From Zygaena filipendulae (taxonomy: Eukaryota; Arthropoda; Insecta; Lepidoptera; Zygaenidae), in NCBI GenBank assembly GCA_907165275.2, contig OU015653.1:2014001-2078000 (forward strand): a stretch of DNA of 64,000 bases. Reading direction: 5' to 3'. A program made the position numbers and the translations under genes. The notes beneath the pieces were generated by a model. That model was not told the DNA's origin. It did no database searches and saw only the letters and a list, made by a program, of their open reading frames with translations. This document shows positions 47,339-55,868 of the stretch, piece by piece. Each line of letters begins with the position of its first letter. Position 1 is the first letter of the stretch.

Positions 47339-48682
47339 ATGGATCGCTTTGTGACAAGACATGCATCCGATCCTAACCTTACGGCGACCCCTGGAAACGC
47401 TCCAATGGACTCAACAACTCCTGTAACAGGCTTAAGAACTCATGTAGTGGACTTAAAAACCTCTGAAAGGATCCCAAGAACTCCTACAAAAAGACCTGCT
47501 GAGGATGGAAAATGGAGTCTTCCCAAGCGACCTGCACAAATCAAAACTCTTCCTCAACCCAAGGGAGTTCGTACTGAAAACAGATTTAGTGGCTTAGCAA
47601 GTGAAGAGAATGTAGGGCCTCAGGCGAAAGCTTATCAAGAAGCGTCAAAACCTAGGCGCAGTAATATCCCACCAATTGTCATGGTAATCGACTCAAACTG
47701 GACCCATGGTAGTATGAAAGAGCTCATTGCAAAATACGATAAAAATTTTGTCCTACAGTACCAAGGTAATAAGAGAGTTTCTGTGCTTTGCGGCAGTGCG
47801 CAGTCTCATGAATCAATCAAAACTGGATTAATCAAAGAGAACATACCATATCATACCTATTCCCGTAAAGATGAGAAGAACTATAAAGTTGTTATTTATG
47901 GACTCCCAACCTACGCTGAGACGGATCTTGTGAGTGAATTAAATACCATGGGTTTTAATAATATTAAAACTACAGTTATGAAAGTAGCTGGTGGAAAGGT
48001 CGTTCAGTGCGCACCTATTCTTGTTCAACTTCCATCGGGTTCTGATATACAAAAGTTTAAACAAATCAAGTATCTCTGCAATTGTGTGGTCCAAATACAA
48101 AGATATCGTGTGACAACCTCTAGTGGGACGCAATGTTTCCGTTGCCAAGCTTTTGGTCACGCTTCACGCAATTGCAATTTACCCCCCAGGTGTGTGAAAT
48201 GTACAGGGAGCCACCTTACTCGCGACTGCTCCAAAAACAATCGTGACGAGAAGGCGAAGTGTTGTAATTGTAACATGGACCATCCGGCTAATTTTCGTGA
48301 TTGTAGTGCGCGAAAATCATATATTGAAAAATTACAACTAAAACGTAATCATTCGAAACCAAGTGTACCGAGCAAAACTTCTGATAATTACAAATCATGG
48401 AACATTCCTTCATCTCAGATATTAATCAACAATTCTAAAAAAGATATTGTATCCAATAAAAACCAGCTTAATAATCTGAATAACTGGATTATAGAAGATT
48501 GCACACAGGTTACCAATCAAAATTCAAGCAAGGTTACTCCGGTTCTAGGATTTGACAGTGAAACTGAACAAATTATTTGTATTCTTAAGACAATTAATGC
48601 AATCAAAGGTGAATTCGCTAAGTGCTCTTCGATCATGGATAAAATTCTGTTAGTTCTTACTAATTTAAGTCAGTATTTTTAG
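47339..48682 (+). CDS. LINE ORF1: gag-like nucleic-acid-binding protein with three zinc knuckles
   Basis: ORF1 should encode the RNA-binding protein that coats the retrotransposon transcript. I take the start at ATG 47339 (MDRFVTRH...); the frame also opens at a GTG at 47330, which is unlikely to be used. The protein is 447 residues. Residues 1-100 are rich in Thr, Pro, Lys and Arg and look disordered. Around residues 180-265 lies a PRE_C2HC-type segment (VVIYGLPTY onwards). Zinc knuckles follow: CFRCQAFGHASRNC (about 266-279), CVKCTGSHLTRDC (about 285-297) and CCNCNMDHPANFRDC (about 308-322). The tail is Asn- and Ser-rich. This is the standard ORF1 layout of Jockey-group LINEs. The stop is UAG at 48680-48682, and the ORF2 frame is already open from 48669, giving a short overlap. 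Confidence 0.9.
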   Translation: MDRFVTRHASDPNLTATPGNAPMDSTTPVTGLRTHVVDLKTSERIPRTPTKRPAEDGKWSLPKRPAQIKTLPQPKGVRTENRFSGLASEENVGPQAKAYQEASKPRRSNIPPIVMVIDSNWTHGSMKELIAKYDKNFVLQYQGNKRVSVLCGSAQSHESIKTGLIKENIPYHTYSRKDEKNYKVVIYGLPTYAETDLVSELNTMGFNNIKTTVMKVAGGKVVQCAPILVQLPSGSDIQKFKQIKYLCNCVVQIQRYRVTTSSGTQCFRCQAFGHASRNCNLPPRCVKCTGSHLTRDCSKNNRDEKAKCCNCNMDHPANFRDCSARKSYIEKLQLKRNHSKPSVPSKTSDNYKSWNIPSSQILINNSKKDIVSNKNQLNNLNNWIIEDCTQVTNQNSSKVTPVLGFDSETEQIICILKTINAIKGEFAKCSSIMDKILLVLTNLSQYF

Positions 48683-51392
48683 CTCGTCTGAATTACGAAT
48701 TATCTCATGGAATGCGGACGGTATCCGCAACAAAAGCAGCGAACTATTAGATCTGGTTAGAGAAATAAAGGTCGATGTTGTTGCAGTTTGTGAAACCAGG
48801 CTATCACATAGTGTAATTTTCCATCTTCCTAACTTTAAATGCTACAGGCAGGATGGAAATTCACTTGGTAGAGGTCAGGGTGTAGCTATGCTGGTCAGAG
48901 CCGATCTTAAACATTCTCCTTTAATAATTCCATCTACCGAGCACATGGAAGCTGTTGGAGTGCGTATTTACCTCAGTGGTACTCTTTATACTCTTATCAG
49001 TATTTACCAGTCACCTAATTTACCACTTTCCACGAAAGATATAGATACCTTGTTTTCCCTAGATAGCAAGGTGCTACTAATGGGTGATTTTAACAGTCGT
49101 CATGAATTTTGGTATGGAAAAGTAAACAACCGTCATGGCGTTACTCTCTTTAATCATCTGCTAAACCGAGATATAGAACTGCATGCTCCATCTACGCCAA
49201 CTTTACTCCATTACACAACTGATTGGTCCCCAACATTGCCTGATTTTGTTCTGAGTCGTAATGTGACAGATTTGTCGGAAATACGCACGTTGACAGCCTT
49301 ATCGTCAAATCACTTACCTATTTATTTTAGTATCAATGTAACTATTGATCGTTTTCCATCTAAAATTTATAACTATAGCAGGGCTGATTGGAAGTGTTAT
49401 CGCCATTACATAAATCAAAACACCAACTTAACCACTCAAATTTTTGAAAACCAGACTGAGGTTGACCGCGTTGTTCATGATTTATCTAATTGCATCCTGC
49501 AAGCAAGAAATCTTGCGATCCCCACTGTCAAGTTTACTAATGCATCACCTTTTCTACCACGCGGAATTAAGAGACTTATTAAGTGTAGAAATAAATTACG
49601 AAGATCTGAACAAGTAGAATGTAGTCCTATAAACAGACGTGCGCTCAGAAAACAAATAAATTTTTTACAGAAAAACATTTCCAAACAAATAACTAAATTT
49701 AATAGTAAAAATTGGAACGATAAACTTGACAAAGTTGACAATCCCGGGAATCAATTATGGAATCTAGTTAAATCTATCAAACCTAAACAAAGTTATATTC
49801 CACCATTAAAGCGTCAGGATGGAGTTATTGTAACCGAAGATCATGACAAATGCGCCACCTTGGCTGATTCCTTCTTGCTTAGTATGAAATTGACTTATAA
49901 TGATTCCAGTGATGTAGATGGTCTGGTCGCGACGTCTATAGAACAGCTTAACTCCTATAACTGTGAAAATTCAAACTTCTTTACGAAACCCTATTTAATA
50001 CGTAAACTAATCAGTCGTATAAAATCTAAAAAAGCACCAGGTTATGACGAGATCACGAATCACTTGTTGCGTAACTTACCTCAAAAAGCAATCGTTTTGA
50101 TCACAAAAATATATAATGCCTGCCTAAGACTTTCCTATTTTCCCAACTCATGGAAGGAGGCCAAAGTAATAGCTATCAAAAAGCCAGGTAAAGATGCTTC
50201 CCTTCCAGTTAGCTATCGTCCGATAAGCCTGTTACCCGGCCTAGGTAAACTATTTGAAAAAGTTATACACTCCCACCTACTTAAAGCTTTAAGTGGCTCA
50301 ATTATCGATGAACAATTCGGATTTAGGGAGAAACATTCGACTATACAACAGTTGGTTAGAGTCGCGGAGCATGCAGCTCATAATTTAAACTTAAAGAACG
50401 ACACGGGTATGTTCCTTTTAGACCTTGAAAAAGCCTTTGATACGGTATGGCACCATGGATTACTCCATAAGCTAATGTTAAATACACATCTCCAGCTTGT
50501 GAAACTCATAAAATCCTACCTGCACAATCGTAGTTTTAAGGTGCATTTAGGCGATGCCCAATCTCCCGCGATAACTATACCTGCTGGCGTTCCACAAGGA
50601 TCAATACTTGGACCGCTTTTATTCCTCGTATATGTCAACGACATCCCTATCCAACCACGTACGCACCTTGCTTGTTTTGCTGATGATACCGCTGTTTTTA
50701 CTTCTGATAGAGAACCCCATATTGTAATTGGAAGGCTCCAGCTTGCTATTGAAAAACTTGAAAAATATTTAACAACATGGAAACTAAAGTTGAATGAGAC
50801 TAAAACTGAAGCTATCATGTTTACTCGACATCGTAGCATACCTATCACATCTTTGATCGTCAGGAACCACAAAATAAAATGGAGTAAGTCCATCAAGTAC
50901 CTAGGAGTTCACTTCGACACTAAACTCAATTGGTCCAACCATATCACTGCTACGCGTGACAAAAGTCTGAAGGCCTTGCAAGCCATAAATCCGTTGATTA
51001 AACGTAATGCTAAACTCACCAGTAACACTAAACTACGTCTATACACAACCCTTATTAGACCCATTTTGACGTATGCTGCACCTGTTTGGAGCAGTACATG
51101 TGATTCTAACTACACCAAACTTCAAGTTGTACAAAATAAAGCATTAAAATCTTCTTACAATACACCATTTAAAGCGAATTTAAAATCATTACATGCACGT
51201 ATAAAATTACTACCTATAAAAAGTTTTATTCTTAGACAAACACGAAAGTTTTACTTGTATAATAATTCTCAACACCAAAATTTCCTGATATCCACAATCG
51301 GCATAACAAGATCGCAAAACCTGCCCTATATCGATAAGTATTGCCGATACCGCTTGCCCCATCACTACGTATTGAACTCGGGTGACGAGTGA
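48681..51392 (+). CDS. LINE ORF2: endonuclease and reverse transcriptase polyprotein
   Basis: ORF2 makes the enzymes for target-primed reverse transcription: an exonuclease-endonuclease-phosphatase domain that nicks DNA, then a reverse transcriptase. The frame is open from 48669 and conserved endonuclease residues begin at once (ISWNADG at about 48702; the catalytic-type Glu of VCETRL at 48792). The first in-frame AUG is not until 48888, which would delete these motifs. From 48888, numbering M1: MGDFNSRHEFW has Asp67 and Asn69; LSSNHLP has His142. RT motifs are EQFGFREKHST, LDLEKAFDTV (Asp512), GVPQGSILGPLLF, FADD (Asp599, Asp600) and YLGVHFD. There is no RNase H. The length is about 903 codons from 48681, normal for Jockey elements. 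One oddity is Asn where the endonuclease motif is usually Ser-Asp-His. How ORF2 is started is discussed in the findings. Confidence 0.92.
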   Translation, partial: SSSELRIISWNADGIRNKSSELLDLVREIKVDVVAVCETRLSHSVIFHLPNFKCYRQDGNSLGRGQGVAMLVRADLKHSPLIIPSTEHMEAVGVRIYLSGTLYTLISIYQSPNLPLSTKDIDTLFSLDSKVLLMGDFNSRHEFWYGKVNNRHGVTLFNHLLNRDIELHAPSTPTLLHYTTDWSPTLPDFVLSRNVTDLSEIRTLTALSSNHLPIYFSINVTIDRFPSKIYNYSRADWKCYRHYINQNTNLTTQIFENQTEVDRVVHDLSNCILQARNLAIPTVKFTNASPFLPRGIKRLIKCRNKLRRSEQVECSPINRRALRKQINFLQKNISKQITKFNSKNWNDKLDKVDNPGNQLWNLVKSIKPKQSYIPPLKRQDGVIVTEDHDKCATLADSFLLSMKLTYNDSSDVDGLVATSIEQLNSYNCENSNFFTKPYLIRKLISRIKSKKAPGYDEITNHLLRNLPQKAIVLITKIYNACLRLSYFPNSWKEAKVIAIKKPGKDASLPVSYRPISLLPGLGKLFEKVIHSHLLKALSGSIIDEQFGFREKHSTIQQLVRVAEHAAHNLNLKNDTGMFLLDLEKAFDTVWHHGLLHKLMLNTHLQLVKLIKSYLHNRSFKVHLGDAQSPAITIPAGVPQGSILGPLLFLVYVNDIPIQPRTHLACFADDTAVFTSDREPHIVIGRLQLAIEKLEKYLTTWKLKLNETKTEAIMFTRHRSIPITSLIVRNHKIKWSKSIKYLGVHFDTKLNWSNHITATRDKSLKALQAINPLIKRNAKLTSNTKLRLYTTLIRPILTYAAPVWSSTCDSNYTKLQVVQNKALKSSYNTPFKANLKSLHARIKLLPIKSFILRQTRKFYLYNNSQHQNFLISTIGITRSQNLPYIDKYCRYRLPHHYVLNSGDE

Positions 51393-51775
51393 ACGTCATA
51401 ATTAATGTTTGCACTTTGCACTTGGACATTTACCTACTCATAGTTCGCTGCTGTTGTACTCAACGTGTAGGTAAGTTTTGAACTTACCCGCGCGTTTGTA
51501 ATTAATTAATCGATAATATTAAATAACGTATTATTATTTGATTTTAAAAATTGTAACTATACTCAAGCTACAATAAGTTAAGTTTATGTAGTATATGTTT
51601 TCATCTCTGTTAATTACCAACTCAATATATTATTTACATTGCCAATAGTTCGTAAAAGGCTAGTATGCCTGTCGTATCTTCTTATTTTAAGACAATATAG
51701 CTCAGGCTAAGTCACTGGGCTGTATTAAAATTGTAAAATTATGTTTAATAAAGAATTTTTAAAACAAACAAACAA
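51393..51775 (+). other. LINE 3' UTR with AATAAA and A-rich tail
   Basis: The 3' UTR has a polyadenylation signal AATAAA at 51747-51752 and ends in an AAAC-repeat tail at about 51760-51775. The second copy of the target-site duplication follows directly. Confidence 0.8.
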
Positions 51776-51787
51776 ACCGTCATTTAT
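51776..51787 (+). repeat. Target-site duplication, right copy (LINE)
   Basis: ACCGTCATTTAT, identical to 47102-47113 and directly after the A-rich tail. Confidence 0.85.
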
Positions 51788-52275
51788 GTGGGCGAGGAGA
51801 ACATTGAACCTTCCTAATTTCATTAGGTCAAATCAGTTTAGAGGTTTCGTGATTAGTTATTGACTACATAGATAAGTGGTATTTCGCTGCTTATATATTC
51901 ATGTTACATTATAAATCTGCATGCGCACGCGTCGATAATTAATTAGCAATTGTTTGTGATGAAACTTAACATGAAACCAATGAAACATTGGACATGCTAT
52001 TATTGAAAGTGAGACGTGTAAAATTATAGGTGAATCACCACACTGTTTACTACATAATATGCCTACGATTTCATCTCTATGAGTTTCGGTAAACCTTTGA
52101 GAACTCTACAAAGTAGGTAACCTATGATTTCTTGCAAAGAAAACATAAGAAATTTAATCAAAATAATATCTGCTATGTCAATAATCTAATTAATATCCGA
52201 GAATTCACTTAAATTCAGAAACTAAGAAACAAATATCTATGAATACTAAAGATCATTTATTTTATGAACGGCTTA

Positions 52276-52340
52276 TAGCTGGGCCCCGCGATTTCACACC
52301 GGGTGAGTTTCGGAATTCCCGAACTCCAAAATAGCCTAGT
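52276..52340 (-). mobile_element. Helitron-like 3' fragment
   Basis: ATAGCTGGGCCCCGCGATTT and GGGTGAGTTTCGGAATTCCC. Confidence 0.5.
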
Positions 52341-52689
52341 TTACTTCTTTTACTGAATTATTTGCTGAACTCACATCCAACCTCTCAAAATCTATCGATA
52401 ATCTTTTGTGTAAGATGTAAAGTTTATAGAAATAAACTAAAACCTGTTACTCATTCATATACAAATATCCAAGAACACAGCTCTTCGCAAGTAGCCCATA
52501 TAAATAGTGTAGGTACGAACTAAAAGATTACAAAGGCTGCATAATAGAAAAACAAAATTGCACAGGGTTCCTGATTGTAGTTAATTCAAATTGTAGGTAG
52601 AAAACAACTAATGAGCAAAAATTCAAAACTTTATTTAATACCTCACGTATTTGAAGAAAATTCTCAGCAATTATATTATGTAAATTACG

Positions 52690-53174
52690 CGGGACTTGAA
52701 CGCGATGTTTTTTATTACCTTTTTTGCCTGACGTTTCGGCTGAGTTGCATCACGCCGTGGTCACAGGCTGACTAAAGCATTGCGGCGTCGATAGCGAGCC
52801 GCGCGGGCAGATTCCACATCTACCCTCACTGGATGTTCTTTTTTATTAGATGCACTTTTAAGGTCCCTGCACACTACACTCACTCGGTCCGCATTCACCG
52901 GTTCCGGACGGCCGCAACGATTTTTTGTTTTTTGAATTATAGGATCCCATGTCGTAGGCAACCTATATCCGTCATCTCGATTGAAAGTTTTGTGTTTCTT
53001 TATTTCAACCGCTTCACGCACTATCCTCGCGTAGTAATGACGTTCAGTTGAGAGAACCTTCAAACGATGGAACTCAATCCAGTGGTTCAGATCCGGTTGC
53101 AAGATGTGTTCCGCGACGGCCGATTTGTGAGTCTGTTGTTTTTTAATTGCTGTTATGTGCTCTTTAACACGATC
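52690..53174 (-). mobile_element. Penelope-like element, 3' fragment
   Basis: On the minus strand, residues encoded from 53174 down to the stop at 52761 match my memory of the C-terminal end of Penelope-like polyproteins, the region around the GIY-YIG endonuclease: SAVAEHILQPDLNHWIEF, then REAVEIKKH, FNRDDGYRLP and WDPII. Beyond the stop lies a GC-rich 3' UTR (52690-52760). The element is cut off at 53174, beside an ATAAT microsatellite, so the reverse transcriptase and the GIY-YIG core are missing. The frame stays open for a further 96 codons upstream into unrelated sequence (to 53462), which I read as a chance fusion. Confidence 0.75.
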
Positions 53175-53599
53175 TGTAATATAATATAATATAATGTGCT
53201 CAAAACGCGAAAATCTAAAAACTTTAATTCTCAGCAATTTTGACCACATGGCCGCAAAAGCGGTTAACTTAAAACGGTTAAATTGCAAAGGGAAAATTAG
53301 AAAATCTGATATTTTAATAACTATCCTCGATCGTTCTTTACGTTGTATATCATGCGAGCGACCAGCAAAATACCTATTTGATTTGTTTTCAACCTTAAAT
53401 ATGACGTTGTAAGAATTATAATTGTTCAGATATACTTTATGTGGCATTGCAGACCGTTGCACAGGCTCTATTCCAAACGTTTATATTATACAAATCAAAG
53501 CCAAATTCCTAACCTTTATTTAATGAAATCATGCACCATTATCTATCTATCCATATAAGTACATAAAAATTAATCCCTATTTCCCTTGGTCACGGCATC

Positions 53600-53840
53600 A
53601 CGCGTGAACGGCTGGACCGATTTCGCCAATTCTTTTTTTGTTGTCTTCATTATTGTAAGAAGAAAAATAAATCAAAATGGAGTTCCTGCGGGAATTCCGA
53701 ATCTACGAAACGTTTTGACGGATTTAGTCAGGACTTTAACTGCCAAGTAGCTGATGTTATATTATAAGGAGTAAATTAAGCTAATTTGGAGTTCCTGCGC
53801 GAATTTCGAACTCACGCGCGTGAAACTGCGGGGCCCAGCT
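53600..53840 (+). mobile_element. Helitron-like copy, longer subfamily
   Basis: CGTGAACGGCTGGACCGATT, two GGAGTTCCTGCG blocks and GTGAAACTGCGGGGCCCAGC. Confidence 0.55.
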
Positions 53841-54897
53841 ATAATAGATACAAAAGCGAAATGAAAAAAAAATTAAACCAATAAAGTGACATGACTAACT
53901 CCAAAAAACTACTTCCTGTTCCGATTTAAATAACCTGTAAATAATATCTCTTTTTCTTTTTAAAAATATCTCTTTCTTAGATATTATCTGCATTGAAATA
54001 GAAACGTTCGGAATATTTTTTCTTCGTGGTTTCGGTTTTATGAACTCTCTGCATATTATGTAAGTCGATTACTTACTTTATGTAGATCAGTTCACGAATT
54101 TATAAAAGGCCGAATTCTTCTTACAAATCACTTCTGAATTTATATTATTGAATATTTTTGTTTTTTTTTAACTTTACATGGCTTTTATCGTTAGCTTTAT
54201 TTGCTAGTGGCATAGCTCCTATACTAACGTTGATAGCTTCTATATGAGCAGAATCAACATCATCAGCAAGTAGGTATAAGGAAGCGATGATATAACGACA
54301 CAGGTAGGTATATAAAACCTATAGTGTGAACTTCAAATGTAACTTTTTTTGCTATAATTTTTCGGTTGCAATAACTTTAGCTATTACAATACACTACTTT
54401 TGACCCCTATATTATCTAGCAATCAACCACAATCACCATATTTCATAAATCGTTGCTCTCTTAACATGAAAAACTGATCACAAAATCGCTATGTTTTGGA
54501 TTGAAATCGAAAAATTTTATAGCGACATAAGTTACACAATTGCCCTACAGAACTAAAATTACTGTTGACGAAATGTGACAAATGGCCAATAAAGTTTCAT
54601 TATTATTACTTCGACGCGTACGAAATCGATTTGGAATCGAGCCTCAGATTTAAATAGCGTGCATTACCAGTTATTAGGTATACGAGTATAGGTGCGTTCA
54701 CCGCGACAAGAGCAGACGCTCGCAACGCAACAGTGAACGCTGTAAGCTATGAAAACTTTGAATTATGATGAAGTTGATGAGCACAAAGTATGAGCTACAA
54801 GAGCGGTCAATAGCTGCGAAAGTGAGAGGTCGGTGGTCGCAAAACGTAATTCATTAGAAACGCAGACAACTATTACAGTTGCAGTTTTATTATGACA

Positions 54898-55205
54898 CTA
54901 GCTGGGTCCCCTGCGGTATCATCGATGTCAATTTCGGAATTTCCGCAGCAACTCTTTCTATAAGGACGAAAGTGTACTCTATTTCCTATTTAAAAGCCTA
55001 AATTATTCTAAATACACAAAATAACGGGTCCCCTGCGGTTTAAACTAGGTACATAAATTTCGGTTATTAACGCGGAAACTCTTTGTGGCACGATAAAAGT
55101 ATCCTATTAGCTCGATATCAGTGAAAGAGTTTTTAGAATCTGTTTAGTAGTTCCAGAGATTAGCCCATCTTACAAAATTTACTTATTTATAATATTACTG
55201 AAGAT
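54898..55205 (-). mobile_element. Two Helitron-like copies in series
   Basis: The first begins CTAGCTGGGTCCCCTGCGG (54898). A second 3' end, GGGTCCCCTGCGGTTTAAAC, begins near 55026, and the 5' end TTATTTATAATATTAC closes near 55200. This may be a duplicated end or a nested insertion. Confidence 0.5.
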
Positions 55206-55305
55206 TCCATTTACTTACATTGAAATTGTTTAATAAGTATATAGTATTGGGTCTTCCTGCCACTTCTATTTCTTTGGGTTTTTTCTGTTTTTTTTCATTG
55301 TGTCC

Positions 55306-55338
55306 ATCCATTGCTATAGGTTTATCCATTGCTATAGG
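55306..55338. repeat. Tandem duplication
   Basis: ATCCATTGCTATAGG occurs twice, separated by TTT. Confidence 0.75.
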
Positions 55339-55375
55339 TAATTAAACAGATTTCAGATTCATTTTTATAGATATA

Positions 55376-55612
55376 CTAGCTGTCCCGCGCGGTTTCACCC
55401 ACAATAATTTCGAAGCTAACGCGGAATTGTTCCATACAAACTTTGCAACCCCTTTTCATCCCCTTAGGGATTTCAAAAATCGTTTCTCATCGGATGCCTA
55501 CGTCATACAAAGAACCCTCCTTCAAGTTTCTGTTCAGGTCTCTACGATCAGCGGTTTAGGCTGTGAGTTGATCCATAAGTCATTCAGGACAAAGCATTTT
55601 ATATGTATAGAT
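55376..55612 (-). mobile_element. Helitron-like copy, full length, second subfamily
   Basis: CTAGCTGTCCCGCGCGGTTT, CAACCCCTTTTCATCCCCTT, GGATGCCTACGTCATACAAA and TATATGTATAGATG at the 5' end. Confidence 0.68.
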
Positions 55613-55645
55613 GTATAGTCAAATAAGAGCTGTGTCGGTTAGTTA

Positions 55646-55868
55646 TCCTACTAATATTATAAACGCGAAAGTTTGTAAGAATGTATGAATGGATGGATGG
55701 ATGGATGGATGTTTGTTATTCTTTCACGCAAAAACTACTGCCTGGATTTAAATGAAACTTTACAGTAATATAGCTTATACATCAGATTAACACATAGGGT
55801 GCTTTTTATCCCGAAATTCCCGCGGGAACTCTGAAATTAACGCGGGTGAAACCTTGGGGCACAACTAA
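55646..55868 (+). mobile_element. Helitron-like copy with internal GGAT microsatellite
   Basis: TCCTACTAATATTATAAACG start, a GGAT repeat at about 55687-55711, CCCGCGGGAACTCTGAAATT, and GGGGCACAACTAA at the end. Confidence 0.66.

Larger units (their letters stand above)
47114..51775 (+). mobile_element. Full-length Jockey-type non-LTR retrotransposon
   Basis: This is a complete two-ORF LINE of about 4.66 kb. In order it has a 5' UTR (47114-47338), ORF1 (gag-like), ORF2 (apurinic-type endonuclease plus reverse transcriptase), a 3' UTR with AATAAA at 51747-51752, and a short A-rich AAAC-repeat tail ending near 51775. Both ends are fixed by a 12-bp direct repeat, ACCGTCATTTAT, at 47102-47113 and 51776-51787, which I read as the target-site duplication. 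There is no RNase H domain after the reverse transcriptase, which together with the PRE_C2HC-type gag fits the Jockey superfamily. No internal stop or frame break was found in either ORF, so the copy is probably young. It sits inside an older Helitron-like copy whose halves flank it. Confidence 0.9.
47037..51870 (+). mobile_element. Helitron-like copy split by the LINE insertion
   Basis: The left half (about 47037-47101) reads like the middle of the common Helitron-like repeat (CATAGAGTACTTTTTCTCGGGA). The right half (about 51788-51870) continues with a diverged segment (AATCAGTTTAGAGGTTTCG). The LINE lies between them. Both halves are degraded, so family membership is a by-eye judgement. Confidence 0.45.

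Noticed and set aside
50516..50896. 126-codon minus frame within the LINE
   Set aside because: It is antisense to the reverse-transcriptase motifs and is only a shadow of ORF2.
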